Origin: Cerioporus squamosus
Taxonomy: Eukaryota; Basidiomycota; Agaricomycetes; Polyporales; Polyporaceae
Direction of reading: 5' to 3'
Assembly: GCA_022592435.1 (NCBI GenBank)
Contig: JABYQS010000256.1
Span: 1 to 42,506, forward strand
DNA length: 42,506 nucleotides
Positions within the stretch are counted from its first letter, which is position 1. Every line of letters begins with the position of its first letter. The position numbers were made by a program, and so were the translations under genes. Below, piece after piece: positions 11,201 to 23,019 of the stretch. The notes under the pieces are model-generated. The model saw nothing but the letters and a program-made list of their open reading frames with translations, was not told the DNA's origin and searched no databases.

Positions 11201-11350
11201 ACGCGTCAAAGGACGCAGCGGGGTCCATTGGAGCACGACTGGGAAGGTATCGACTATGCGAGCAAAGACCAAGAACTGTACGGCATGGACAGCAACGGGG
11301 TATACGAAGTACGCATTCTAAGAACATACTCTAGTGTCCGAAGCACGAAG
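8208..11350 (+). pseudogene. Exon/intron relics of one or more plus-strand genes (copy 1)
   Basis: Seven segments look like real short introns: 8372-8418, 8879-8944, 9522-9578, 9751-9805, 10629-10687, 10785-10842 and 11038-11088. Each has a GTRNGT-type donor, a CTGAC/CTCAC-like branch and a YAG end. Protein-like pieces between them include ALTALRLIPPMLK (about 8500), RIEVVEKP (about 8790), SLHLEVLDKKQFKDRMAGLE (about 9625-9685) and EHDWEGIDYASKDQELYG (about 11240-11290). No frame joins them across the introns without stops. The leucine-rich pieces recall F-box/LRR-like fungal proteins, but this is a guess. It is most likely a decayed gene or fused fragments. Confidence 0.45.
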
Positions 11351-12301
11351 CTAGTCGTCGTCTTCCACCTCCTCGACCTCCGACCTCTCGCCCAGCATCC
11401 AGCTCTCGCTCGCCGACTCGATCTCGTCCTCCTCCTCGGGCTCGGGCTCCGTGAACTCCTCAATATCGTCCTTGACCTCTGTGGCGACGTCCGGGAACTC
11501 CTCAATGTAGTCATCGGACAGCGCCTCGCAGAACGACATCGAAGCGGGCTCCGACCCGGACTTGGCTACCACTGCGTCGTAGATGTACTCCGCGCTCTTC
11601 ACCCCGCGGCCGTACCGGAGATGACGCTTGCGCGCACGCTTCGTGTCGCAGCGCTGCTTGCGCTTGCGCTTCTTCGATGGCGCAGTAGTGGTGAGCACAG
11701 CAGGCACTTCAGACTCAGCGGAGGCGTGCGCAGGACGCTGGGAGAGGTCGTGGAAGTCGACTGGATGGAGGACAAGTGGGACAACACGGACAGCGTTCTC
11801 CGGGCGCCGCGGTGGCGAGCGCACCTGGAGCGACGCGTTTGGGAGGATGGTGGTGGGGTCGGCTGCGGCCTGAGCGCGCTGCTCGTCGGTAAGCTTGGCG
11901 ATGCGGAGTGTGCCGGCGTTCCAGAGACTAAGCAACCTCCGGAGCTGCTTCGTCTTCATGCCGCTCAGGTTCTGGAACGGGACATCGGGCGGCCAACCAA
12001 AGAGGCCGCAGTCGTAGATCCCGACGATGACCTTCAGGAAGAGCTTGTTGGTCCAGCGCATCCCGATGGGGTCGAGGACGCCGGTGATGTCGCCTGCTCG
12101 AGTCAGCAGCGCACGGCGGAGGAAGACTACAGTGTACTCACATAGTTCGCTTCGCATCTTAGCTCGAATCTCTGCACGGATTCTGTTCCGCCCAGCGACG
12201 GCCTCCTCCCAGTCGCGACTAATGTCCTCCAAGGCATCGGTATGTCCTGCTTTGGCCGGTGAAGAGTCGGACATGGGTTCAGGAAGAGAAGGCGAGGACA
12301 T
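11351..12301 (-). CDS. GWP-motif hypothetical protein, 316 aa (copy 2, intact)
   Basis: The open frame has a central block IYDCGLFGWPPDVPF followed by a leucine/arginine segment (KTKQLRRLLSLWNAGTL). It resembles agaricomycete hypothetical proteins with a VGWP.DVPF motif; from memory, some of these sit near transposons. No catalytic motif is seen. Residues about 205-230 are strongly basic (SKKRKRKQR..KRARKRH), a likely nuclear localisation signal, and the last 60 residues are very acidic. A 48-nt segment at 12094-12141 has a GTGAGT donor, GCTGAC branch and GAGCAG acceptor and keeps the frame, so it may be a spliced intron, giving about 300 aa. A TATA-like element lies 70 nt upstream of the ATG. 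Function unknown. Confidence 0.65.
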   Translation of the reverse strand: MSSPSLPEPMSDSSPAKAGHTDALEDISRDWEEAVAGRNRIRAEIRAKMRSELCEYTVVFLRRALLTRAGDITGVLDPIGMRWTNKLFLKVIVGIYDCGLFGWPPDVPFQNLSGMKTKQLRRLLSLWNAGTLRIAKLTDEQRAQAAADPTTILPNASLQVRSPPRRPENAVRVVPLVLHPVDFHDLSQRPAHASAESEVPAVLTTTAPSKKRKRKQRCDTKRARKRHLRYGRGVKSAEYIYDAVVAKSGSEPASMSFCEALSDDYIEEFPDVATEVKDDIEEFTEPEPEEEDEIESASESWMLGERSEVEEVEDDD

Positions 12302-13738
12302 GAGAACGACTGTGCAAAGAGATGTCAGGGTAGAGTAGTGGCTTCAGCACGAACTTCGAGTCCGTCTGTCTAATATATGTATCGGTTCTCTCCGCTTTGT
12401 CCCATTGTGAAGGTATACTGTATGGTGCGGCTGAGCGAGGGCGCCATGTTGCTGTGGTGAAGAGCTGCGCTTCTGGCGAGCCATGAAAGTCAGCGACGCA
12501 ATTCAGGGAACCGGGGTGCGCGGACAAGGTATGCTAACTTTTCTATTGAGCAGATAATGTCTCTACCTGACAGCATACTTACATGGATATCCAAGGATCC
12601 CTGCTAGAGACTTTGATAGACCGGAGAAGCGCTTGATCAATTACAACTCACTGAACGGGAACATTTTGCCATACCCTTCGCTCGTCCCGCCCAGGTCCTA
12701 CTGCCTACCCACTGACACAGAGCCCCAACAAGCAGACTTGAATAGCTTATCTCGACCCAGGCAAGATAAGTTATGCACCCGGCAGTCCCGACTTCTGCGC
12801 TCCGCGTGCAATTCGGAGTAGAGCTACTTAATTAGTCCGGTTAGCTAGGCCGCTGCTCGCATGAAGGTTAGCTCGGGAAGCCTCCGTTGTCTTTGGATCG
12901 TTCTGGCGTCCGAGACTTCCAATCAAGTTCCGGTGCACGCGCATTCCCACCATTTCGGATATTCGCCGTGAGACAGATGCCAAGCTTCACGCTTGCCTTC
13001 CAGACCCACAGTACCTCACTCAAGTTTGCCTGAGGAACATACACACTGGACAGCATAATTGAGGTTTGGATCCTCAGGATGCCAATGAGCATACATGTGC
13101 CACCACAGTGGATTATAGAGTGGACAGGATGCCTTGAACTCTCGGAGTTGACCCAAGCATGCAATCATGCGCCGACTCGGATGTGTGCCAGCAGAGTGGT
13201 TCAAACACGATCGAGTGGACCCTGAAGGAGGTCGGCTCGCTCAAGGCAGCGCGCGCATTCCCAGTCGTTCGCATCCAGAATTACGGCTCCCGGGCAGAGC
13301 TCCCCGGAGTCCCGAGTGATTTAACTCGTCAGAGTGTGCTTGCATGCACAACGGAGCGACGAGCAAGCGAAATGAGCTTGAGAAACGGCGCTCAACGCCG
13401 CCACGGAACTTCTCTGCAACACCTAGCTGCTGGCGGGATTCACGGGTCGTCTCACTTGTCTACAGTAGTAGGCGCACCAGTTCAAGGTTCAATTGTACGA
13501 CCATATGGCATTGGGCAGAGACAGCACGGACAACATACGCACTGCACTCTACATACAGGGATGCAAAGCCAGATATGGGAGAGTGTTGTACGACGTGCAG
13601 GCATCCCGACCCAGCCAGAAGACCCTCGGGTTTCAGGGAGATCTGCCGGTGCTCGCAACCACGTCTGTGGGACGCCTCAGAGCATACGCGGCCAATATGA
13701 GCGGGTGCGCGGGCAGAAGATTTAACGCTATCGACCAC
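12302..13738. other. Gene-free stretch of unit B
   Basis: No supported gene. The minus-strand ORF at 12868-13164 recurs in the two later copies but is disrupted in copy 1. It shows no recognisable motif. Confidence 0.45.
12371..12380 (-). promoter_or_regulatory. TATA-like element of the GWP-motif gene
   Basis: ACATATATTA on the minus strand, 70 nt upstream of the ATG at 12301, in a GC-rich setting. It is conserved at the same distance in the intact copy ending at 35689. Confidence 0.45.
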
Positions 13739-13770
13739 GGGTGCAAAGCGAAGAACATCGCTTTGCACCC
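13739..13770. repeat. Perfect 13-bp inverted repeat (unit B)
   Basis: Same arms (GGGTGCAAAGCGA / TCGCTTTGCACCC) and loop as at 2058-2089. Confidence 0.9.
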
Positions 13771-14082
13771 GATGCTCGCGAGAGCGTAAGGACAGAGCGG
13801 CCGGACTGGGGCTCGAGCGAACGTGCATGACGCATCCCCGGCGCAAGTCCGAGCTCGGGACTTGGCGTCAGCCGCCAGCGTCCCGGGTGGAGCGACACGT
13901 AGACTCGCCTCGCTTGTCGGGACTGGGGATTATATGAGCTGGGGTGCTGCCGTGGGCATCGGGCGTAACCCCGTCCTCTTCTCTCTTCCTCCCATCCTGC
14001 TCTCACCTGCTCGTCCGACGTCGAGTCCCTCGCCGCAGGCGTCGTCCTGCTCTGCTCGCTGCCCGGGTCACTGTGACACTAG

Positions 14083-15415
14083 TGCGTAGGCTTGTCATGC
14101 TTGCCTGTGCTCCCAGCGGAGCTGACCGTCTCCTCTCTACGCAGGACGCTGCACTCGATACCGAGCTCGACGCGCTGGACGAACTGCTTTCAGCCCTCGC
14201 CTTCACGCTCTTCTGCTCACTCACCTTGCAGACTACGGAGACATCGGTATACCCGGGGCTGGTGTTCGCGCATTATGCGTGTTGCGGTGAGATCTAGGGG
14301 AGTCACTGTTCCCAGAGGGCTATCGGTGAGTGAGAAGTACTACATGATGTGGCGCACGGTCGACGTACCGAGCAAGTCCCTCCCTCGTCAATCTCCCGGG
14401 AGTGGTGGGCGGGCAGCCGTGCGTAGTCGTCCTTTTTCTCGAGGACCGCGGGTGGCTGACATACTCGACAGCGCCCTCTAGGCGTATGCACACGATGCCA
14501 GATGCTCCGATGATAAGCGTGAGCATGTGCGCGTATAGAAGTAGTTACGGACTGCTTACTATGTTCTGTCGGGCGCGCTGCCCTCCCAGAGAGCTCGTCG
14601 CCACTTCTGCATGCAGCCCGCTGCCGCACTCGACGTTGAGCTCGAAGCGCTGTAAGTCTTGTCTTCAGCCCTCGCTGTCGCGTGCTTCCGCTCACTCACC
14701 TTCTGGCAGCCTAGCGGACGTCCGCATGTCCGAGGCCGCTGCTCGTGCATGAGGCGAGCGTTGTCAGCCTGCGTCGTCCTTGCCGGTCAAAGTCACATAA
14801 GGTACCGGCGCCGCTGCGTTCATCTCGTTTGCAGCGCGGTGCACGGCTAACATACCCTGGTAGCCTGTAGGTTCCTACCTCGTCAATCAAGCCGGCTAGT
14901 GCGGAGGGTGCGTGCGCGTGAGTGGTCCCCATCTTGCTTTTGCGTGGGCGCGCGGATTGCTGACATGTTCGCCAGCGAGCTTTGGGCATGTGAATCCGCC
15001 GCCCGAGTCGTGAGGCGCACTTTGCTTGACGTGGGTCGAGCTCCGAGATCGCCTCCTCGCAGACACCGCCTGTCCTTGTGGCCGTCACACCCGAGCCGTG
15101 CTCGCTGACGATACGCGTAGTGGTGAGCTTTGATCGCCCCGCGTCGTCGTCGTCGTCGTCTAAACTTACCTCCTGCAGGGCCAGGTCCGGCTAGGTATCC
15201 GCTGCCAGAGCACAGGTGAGATGCGTAAGCAGTACGTCTCCTTCGCGAAGTGGTGCCTCACTGACGCACCTGACAGACTCTTACCTCGTCAAAGTCCAGA
15301 GCAGCGGCGCGGTCGTGGTGGGTGAGTCTTTCTCCGGGCTCGGGGTAAGTATGCGCATTGCTGACGTGTGCACCAGTGCGCTTTGGGCATGCGGACCCGA
15401 AGTCCGACGGCGTCG
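14083..15415 (+). other. Internally duplicated exon/intron modules (unit B)
   Basis: Counterpart of 2401-3730. The first module starts at about 14148. A GTGAGT intron ending in GTGCACCAG before an exon beginning TGCGCTTTGGGCATG is clearer here (about 15323-15377) than in copy A. Confidence 0.5.
15145..15162. repeat. Trinucleotide (GTC)n tract
   Basis: There are six GTC repeats here. The matching sites near 3460, 26780 and 38530 have five. It is the only clear microsatellite seen in the unit. Confidence 0.6.
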
Positions 15416-15539
15416 CAGGTCGAGCACTGCAAGAGCGCTGTCGAGGGTAAGGGTTAGCAGTAGGCAGAGATTGCGGTAGCTAGGACCACGTACTGCTCGT
15501 CAAAGCGCGCTGCGCGCCGTCTGTCGAGCCCGCGGCGTT

Positions 15540-15960
15540 CTAGCACGAGTGGAGGAGTTGTCGGGAGAGAGAGGAGATGAGACCTAGTGTCATCAAGTCC
15601 GCACACTCGAGAGTCTCGTCCCGGCCCATGAGGATATCGAGGTGGAGGTTGGACTGAGGGAGGATCGGCATATGGGGGTTCTGTGGCGCGTCCAGATTCA
15701 GTCCCACCATGTCGACGACTGGTAGCACGAGTATCAACGACTCACCTGGGTGACGATCATTCTCTCCATCCATCATCAAGCGCATGGGCATGTGCAGGTT
15801 CAGGTTGTCCTGCGTCGCATCGCACTGTCCGAGCCCGTCAGCTCAGTTCACAACAGAAGCCCGATCGGGGAAAATGCGTACGTTCGCGAGCCTGTCCCGG
15901 GGCCCGTACTTGAGCGTGTCGTGCAGACGTTCGTATTCAGCAGGCACGCGGACGACTTGG
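15540..15960 (-). pseudogene. Unidentified minus-strand gene fragment, copy B
   Basis: Exon blocks are 15882-15960, 15746-15824 and 15540-15680. The second block is 79 nt instead of 75 because CCAT is duplicated, which puts exon 3 out of phase. The 39-nt in-frame stretch seen at 27518-27556 is missing. Confidence 0.5.
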
Positions 15961-16309
15961 CTGGGTCCGACGGCAGGGATGGTGGAGCGTGGTCAGGGTG
16001 CACGGAGTGCAGCGCGCGGGGCTCAGGTGAGATGAGCACGCATGTAACAGACGGGCGGTGTAGGATGGATGTCAGTCACGGTGTATACAACTTACAAGCG
16101 CGTGCGCGACGAGGGACAGCAAGTCCGCATTTGGCAGCCACGCGTGTCGCCGTCATGGGCGCCTGCGAAGCGTGCACATACTCACCCCGCGCGCAGCGGC
16201 TTGACTTCTGACGCTGCTGGCTTGCTGACTAGACCTCTACTCCTGCGTCTCTGCTGCTTGCCTGCTGCTCTCTCGCTTGCTCCGCCCCGCACTCGTCGTC
16301 CACGCCGTC

Positions 16310-19300
16310 ATGGGTCGCTTCAACAAACGCGCTGTGACCAGCCGGAAAGGCGTCTTCAACCCCGAGGACAAGACCCGCGTCAGGCACACCCGCGTCGGCG
16401 TGTGGGACCTGTACGAGGAGATCAACCCGGACCTGCAGCACATCCCCGGCTCGTCGTGGATCGAGAAGACACTCGAGGCGTACGCGTGTCTGCCCTACCT
16501 CCTCCGCATGATCCGCGACATACTCTCCATCCGGAGCTGTTTCATCCTCGTCTGCTCGTACGGGGTGGCGGAGGTGCTGCAGGCTTTGATCCCCGCCGCG
16601 TCGCTCTGGTGAGTCCCGGCCTTCAGTTCGCTGCGCGCAGGCGTTCACGAGGACGTTGTGGACAGGTACTCGGGCCAGTTGATCAATATAGTAAGTCTCG
16701 TCTCAATCTCTTCGATGTTCAGTCTGTCTTGATACAACACATCTGTCCTCTTCGCGCCTACCTTCTCCACTGTGTTCACGCGACGTGTCGCGACGCGCGG
16801 GGACATCCGTTGCCAACGCCGTCCGCCTTCCATTGTTCAGGGCGCGCACGTTAGATCAGAGTCGCGGAGGACTGATCTATGGAGACCATCCTGCCAGACG
16901 GATCGCTCGAACGTATTGGGGGGGCATGAATCTCAGAATGATGACGTCACTCGGATGGACTGGCGTTCTCCGCAACTCCCCGCGGCTGCATGAGAGTTAA
17001 CCACGGACGGTCTATCTTCCGGACCGACGGTCGCACGCAGCCCCATCAGCCGCGAGAGCATGCACATGCCCCCGCTGCTTCTTCACCCGTCATCCTACTC
17101 TCGAAGCCTGCAGCCCTTGCGTCTTGCGGTCTGTACAGGCACTGGGAAAAGGGCAGAGGCGACTAGAGTCAGCATGAGTTCGGAACCGGGCATAAGCTCA
17201 TCTCCCCACGGTGTCCGGTAACAGAGGTGGAGGGAGTCATAGCTGCCGACAGGTGGGGCGAGGACCTCCAAGTCCCAGCTGGCATTGGGGTCGTGAGCGG
17301 TAAGCGACACCTCTCGAGGCATAACTACCCCGTGGGTGTCGTCGCCGCTCCGGGTGACTCGTGCCTTACATCCCTGCGTATGACATATCCCGTCAGATCA
17401 CTTGTGAGATACCAATCCGGTCTTGTCTTCCCGGAGCCTGCTGCCCTCGACCACATATTCCTCCCGTGGTCTTTCTGAGCCCTGAAAGGGTTGGCGACCT
17501 GTAAGGATAGCAGTTGAGCTAGGCTGTGGTGACCGCGCCGTTTCTGGCAGCAGGGGAGAGGGGTTCGCGAGATGACTTTGGTATGTGCACGTGCGGCGCA
17601 GATACTGAGTGATGAGTGACGAGGGACTTGTCTAGATGTTCGCATCCCAGACTGCTGGATATACTGTGGGGCGGGGGCTTGCTGAGTGGTGGCTCATATC
17701 TTGGCGGCCGTTCACGCGCACGGGCGACGGCACCTCTTGACGCGTCTGAATCCGTCAGTCGAGACTCGACTCTGCTTGTTTTCCTGCTTTCCTATCTCTT
17801 CTTGCAATACTTCAAGTTATACTTGTGATCTCCTTGTTCCGAGAGTACCAGAGCGGTGCTGCCGGACGACTCTCATGTCTTCTAGACGCAGTACGAGCAC
17901 CAGACGAGTCGAGAACTCATCATCGTCTGCTGTGTACGCTTGGCTGTACACTCAGAGAGTCGTCTTCCTACTCTGAACGCTCTCGAGCTCCTGCACCTCG
18001 CGCATATAGCTTGCGTGCCGCAGGGGCTCGTGGTGCTCCTGCTACACTCGTCGAGGTCCGAGCTGGCAGGGTGGCGCAGGCTTTTGCGGTACACGCTGAA
18101 TTGCGGGAGGATGGTTGAGGAGGGATGGGCTATCGGAGGGGTCGCTCTGGCCGGGTCCTCGAGAGCAGCTGGTACAGCCATATGTTCCGCACAGTTCCGT
18201 CCGTCCGTCGGCATACGTAGATGCCGGGGCAGTCACTGCTTGACGGCGCATCCGTCTCCTGCACACCTGCAGCATCTGCCTGCGACGAAGAGGCCTTTCG
18301 AGGAGGTCTGTTCATCGACGCAGGGTCAGTCTTGAGAGAGACTCGAGGTGTCAGAACACTCATCGTCGAGTGCCCTTCAGACTTGGACGCGAATGGCCAT
18401 GTACTCGAGACCGCCTCCTGCTTGCCCTTGCTGCTGCTCACGAGCGGCGGAGCGTGATGTCGTGGCGGGTGCTGCGTGTCACCGCCTGATTTTTGGCACT
18501 CACACATCTATCCTTGTCAAATGTTTCTTTCTCTCCTTCCCGCCCGTTCGTTAATTCCGCTCTGCTGTATGCTGACTTTTGCTTCCAGCTGCAAACTACG
18601 ATAGAGACGCGCCAAGTAGACGCGGACCAGCTCTTCCGCATATGCGCCGGCCGCGTCGGATGCTCGGTCGCACGCCGGCTGCTCAACCACGCTTTGAACG
18701 AGATCAAAGGACCGCTCTCGCGGCGGCTCAAGGCGCAGTACTCGCTGCACATCTTCCGGGCGCGTGCTCGACTCGACCTCCCCACCTACGAGGATCCTCT
18801 GGTCCAACGCCAGCTCGACGAGGCGTCCTCGACGTCAGGGAGCATCGCGTACGACTCGGTCATGATGGCGGGCAACATCGTGTCGACGCTCCTGCAGGTC
18901 ATCACCCAGGTCTCCGTCGTCGCGCAGGTCCTCGGCGGGCAGCGAGACGGCTTGCTGCTGGCGATCCTGTGCTTCGCGACGTCGATGAGCGACTGGATGA
19001 AGAGATGGAACGTCTTCGGGCTCGAGCAAGGTACGTCTCGCCTGAGGGCCTGCGGGGGCCAGCCGTGGCTGAACCGGCGCACGGTGCAGTGTGGGCGGCG
19101 ACGACGAAGGACAAGGACTACATCCGGATGGTGGGCATGAAGTTCGTCGTGAACAACATGGAGCACCGGAAGGAGTTCGTCGCGGGCAACCTGTCGGAGT
19201 TCATGACGAAAGGTGCGATCACTCGAGGGTGTTCGCCGTGGCTGCGCTGACATCGCGGAAGAGTTCGAGGAGGTCTCGCAACGCGTCGGCCCGGACAACA

Positions 19301-19899
19301 TGATGGACTTCACCGACCTCCGCCGCACCAACCGGACGCGCCAGCGCCTGAGTCTCTGGAGCCTCGTGCAGGACCCTCTGCGCGAGCTTCCTCAGATCGT
19401 GTTCACCTTGCGTGCAGTGCAGTACCCGGCGTCGATGCCGGTGTCGCTCGCGTCGCTGAACCTGCTGCAGCAGAGCACGTCGCAGTTCTCGTTCATGGTC
19501 TGGCGCTTCTTCGACCAGGCGAGCTCGATCACGGAGCAGCTCGCGACCGTGCGCAAGCTGTACGAGGTGGCGAACATCCCGAACCGGATAGAGGACGGCA
19601 CGGTGGCGCAGAAGATCAGGAGCAGCGTCGCGGGTGTGGCAGGTAGCGAATGTATCTCGTTGCGCGCACGATCGCCGGCTACGAGATGCAAGAGAACGCG
19701 TATACGGTATATACTTCACAGTGGGACTGGGGCGTACATGGTGTGTATTTCACAGCAGGACTCGGGGCGTGTATGGAGGAGATCTCTGAACCCCAAAGCG
19801 TCAACGCACAAGACGACCGCACCGCCACGTTCCTCCGTCGGGCGGCGGTGCTGGTACGCGAGAGACGCCGGGATAACCGCAGAGCTGCCAGAGAATTAA
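16310..19899 (+). CDS. ABC transporter transmembrane half, no ATPase domain (copy 2)
   Basis: Exons 16310-16608, 16666-16690, 18589-19030, 19090-19212 and 19262-19899 give the same 508-codon frame as the first copy. Changes are few (for example LQTTIET for LQATIET at the start of exon 3, and LSLWSL for LSFWSL in exon 5). No ATPase domain follows. That all exons stay open in each copy fits either recent duplication or residual constraint; the sequence alone cannot separate these. Confidence 0.75.
16691..18588 (+). other. Long intron 2 with candidate insertion (copy 2)
   Basis: 1,898 nt. The flanking near-repeats are at 16737-16749 and 18502-18514. Content matches copy 1 and no mobile-element protein was recognised. 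Confidence 0.45.
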
Positions 19900-22800
19900 A
19901 GCGCAAGTGTGGGTGTTCTGGGGGCTGTATAGAGCACAGAGAGCTCCCGCCTTCATGGGGTGTTCTGGGGGCTCTAGGTGCGTCTCTTGGGCAGGTTCAG
20001 GGTGCTCTGCGCTGTCCACGGACATGGAGAAGGAGCTGCGTTCCGGGATGGTGTCTACACAAGGTATGTACATCGTGCTACTCGACGACTCCGAGCTGAC
20101 GCTCCTACAGCGAGTCCGGACACTTGCGCTGCACACCCCTTCGACCCGGTACCTGTCTCCGACCGTAGAACACACCGACTCCGGACGACGCTCTCACCGC
20201 GCTGCGACTCATTCCGCCGATGCTCAAGACACACAGGCGGCTTCGAGTTGCTTGTCTTCCTGGAGCAAGCCCAGACACGCCCCGGGGGAACAGATGCGAC
20301 AACGCGCTTCCGGGAGGCGACTTGCAGCTTCTCCAGCCTCATTTTCCGGTGCGCATCGTTTCATGAGTACGCAATACAACGAGAGACTCACCTCTTCGTC
20401 TCTAGAAACCTACAGGACCGGCTCTTCGACTTGAGGTGCTCTGGCACTCGCAGTAGGTGCGTCCCAACCCGCAGAAGCGCATCGAAGTCGTCGAGAAACC
20501 GCATCAAGGACGCCAACCTTGCCCGATGACGGCGCTGCAGACCGAGAAGGACGCTCCGCAGCTGTGCCTTGTGAGTACGCGCGCCTCGGCCGCTCTGTTT
20601 GTGCTTGCCGACTTGAGCACCTCGGACGCTCAATAGCAGCAGCCTTCTCAGAGACTACAGGACATCCCATCTACCACGGGCACAAGCGAACACGACTTAG
20701 AGCTCTCTCTAGCCTCCGCCGCAGGTGCACGAAGTTGCTCTAGATTTACGAGACGCTCACCTCTGTCTCCGGAAGCCGTCCGGACCCGGCCTCTGGGACA
20801 TCAACAGCCCCGTCTCTACGCGACGAACGTGTCCAGAACACGAACAGACACGTACCTCGGCCAGGAACGCGCCAGAACCTGCGAGAGGGAGGTACCCACA
20901 AGCAGGACGCTGGAGTTCGCCGCGCCGGGTCTCAAAGCAGCCACGGGTCTGTCAGCCGCATTGCGGATGTGTGAGTGCCACTCTAGCGACACTCTGCAGA
21001 TGAGACACTGACTGGGTGTTCCCTCACCAAGTACGACCTGCAGAGGACCCCGGACGTGCACTCACAAGCCACCAAGTCTTCTCGGTAGCGCGCCCTGGGA
21101 GACGCAGGCGGACTCGGCCCTTGCGAACGCACTCCGCTCACCCCGGCGAACTCCGGCCAGCTTCGGTCCGCAGCTCTCAGCCCCAAGCACGACCTCCCGC
21201 TCAGCGACAGCGGGTAAGTCTCGAGCTTCCCTCAGTGGAGATAGGACAAATGTACTCACTCTTCTCCCAGCACCCCTGCATCCAATCCTCAACTGCACCG
21301 TCGATGCTCCTCCTTCCCCAGCCTCCACCTCGAAGTGCTTGACAAAAAACAGTTCAAAGATCGAATGGCGGGGCTGGAAAACGTTGCCAGATGGTGCCAG
21401 AAACCGTCGAGAACGTGCGGGAGGGCGCGGAGCTAACACAAGGTGAGTATCATTCTCGTAGCACGGATGAATTCAGACTCACCTCGAGCACTCGCAGCTT
21501 CTGAGTGCACAAGTTGGAAACCCTCGGCGCAGCGGCGGCGAGAAGACGGAAGGACACAGGTGGAAGGTGGAAGTCGTCGAGAGCAGGATATGAGAGGGCG
21601 AACACGGGCAGGCGACAGAGGCTCCTGGAAAGCGATGAGAGCACGGTCGCGAGTGGGAGATGGGAGATGGGAGGAGGAGGAAGAGGACAAGACGCATACG
21701 TGTCCATCTCGGGACGCACCTTCGCTTAACAGTCTTCGGTACGTGAGCCAGATCTTGCACTGGGTACCGGCACCTGCCGGATCCCGTTTATACTTGCTTA
21801 TTGACGGTTCTGTCTTCAGGACGTTTCTCATGCACCGACTGGGTCAGATCCGAAGGTTCTTCACACGCGCTGCGTATGCTGCAAGCCGGCACACTACGGA
21901 GTTCGGACAGACAGGCAGGGTAGAAGTACAAGCGTACTCGCTGCGTCTACTGGGGGACAGTACTGAACTCTGGAGAACGGTCTCTACATTACGGAGTTTG
22001 AACAAAGAACAATGGCGGCATAAAGAAGAACGAGCCTATAGGCGATGGCGGCAGCATTCAAGGCAAGAGAAGATTCTGTACTCGTCTACTTGGAGCCTAC
22101 AGCCCTCAATACGCTCATTGCTGTCGCAGACTTCAACGTGTCTGCTGTCTCCGGCAGGCACTATCCGGCTTGGCTACCACCTTCAATCGACGCCGGCATG
22201 CCATCCTCTGCTTCGTGCAGTATGAGCGAACACTCCCAGACCGTCCGCGACAAACCGCAGATGCGACCAATGAAGGCCTCCATGGTGGACAGCCTCAGGT
22301 GCGTCATGTTGCAGAAGCAGCAGTGGCCGCGTACTCACCCCGTTGCCCCGACAACAGATCAACCGGCGAACAGATAGCAGCCGGACACCGCATGTGACAG
22401 CCCAGGCGAGCCGCACCAAGACGAGGAAAGACCTGAGAGTATGATCATGAACCGGTGAGTCTCGACGATGTCGAGGGGGCAGGATAACCACATACTGATG
22501 CTGCTAGCTCAGGTGACAGAGGCGCGGCGGTGCAGAGCGACGACAGCGACGACGGTAGCAGCACAACGCAATACCGCAGTCGGCGAGAAGGCGGGAGAAG
22601 GGACAGAGGATGGGGAGTCAGTAGCGGCGGGGGTGGGGGGCGAAGGGGAAGATGGCGGGAGGCGTCAGGTTGGTGGGTTTTGTTCTCCCACCGCTTAGCT
22701 CACTCGGGTAAGTATGTTTGTTTGTCTGCGCGTTCGCTGACCGCTCATCTGGGCTAGATCTGATCTCTCTCCGGCTCCGGGTTTCGTCACATGGTGTTCG

Positions 22801-23019
22801 CTGCCGGCTGCGTCAATCCGACGGTTCGGATTGCTGCCCAAGGCGCAGCCAGCATTCTCGGCACGTTCGACGCGTCAAAGGACGCAGCGGGGTCCATTGG
22901 AGCACGACTGGGAAGGTATCGACTATGCGAGCAAAGACCAAGAACTGTACGGCATGGACAGCAACGGGGTATACGAAGTACGCATTATAAGAACATACTC
23001 TAGTGTCCGAAGCACGAAG
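19900..23019 (+). pseudogene. Exon/intron relics (copy 2)
   Basis: Counterpart of 8208-11350 with the same intron-like segments. An internal replacement near 21590-21620 is shared with copy 3. It opens a 260-aa frame (21443-22225) that runs across what should be an intron, so that frame is probably not a protein. Confidence 0.4.

Larger units (their letters stand above)
4409..16103. repeat. Tandem array, full unit B (11,695 bp)
   Basis: This is a full unit, phased so that its right edge matches the array end at 39488. Period checks with single-copy landmarks inside the unit agree: the transporter ATG recurs at 4615, 16310 and 27979, and the hairpin at 2058, 13739, 25377 and 37127. Differences from the other units are scattered substitutions and small indels. 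About 22 nt present near 9895-9935 are absent from the next two copies. Confidence 0.95.

Noticed and set aside
11048..12145. 365-codon plus-strand ORF (also at 34436-35533)
   Set aside because: Most of it is antisense to the GWP-motif gene, and the first part crosses an intron end at about 11088. It is probably a shadow frame.
21443..22225. 260-codon plus-strand ORF (also at 33161-33943)
   Set aside because: It reads through a canonical intron (about 21443-21497) and is arginine/glutamate low-complexity. It is not open in copy 1.
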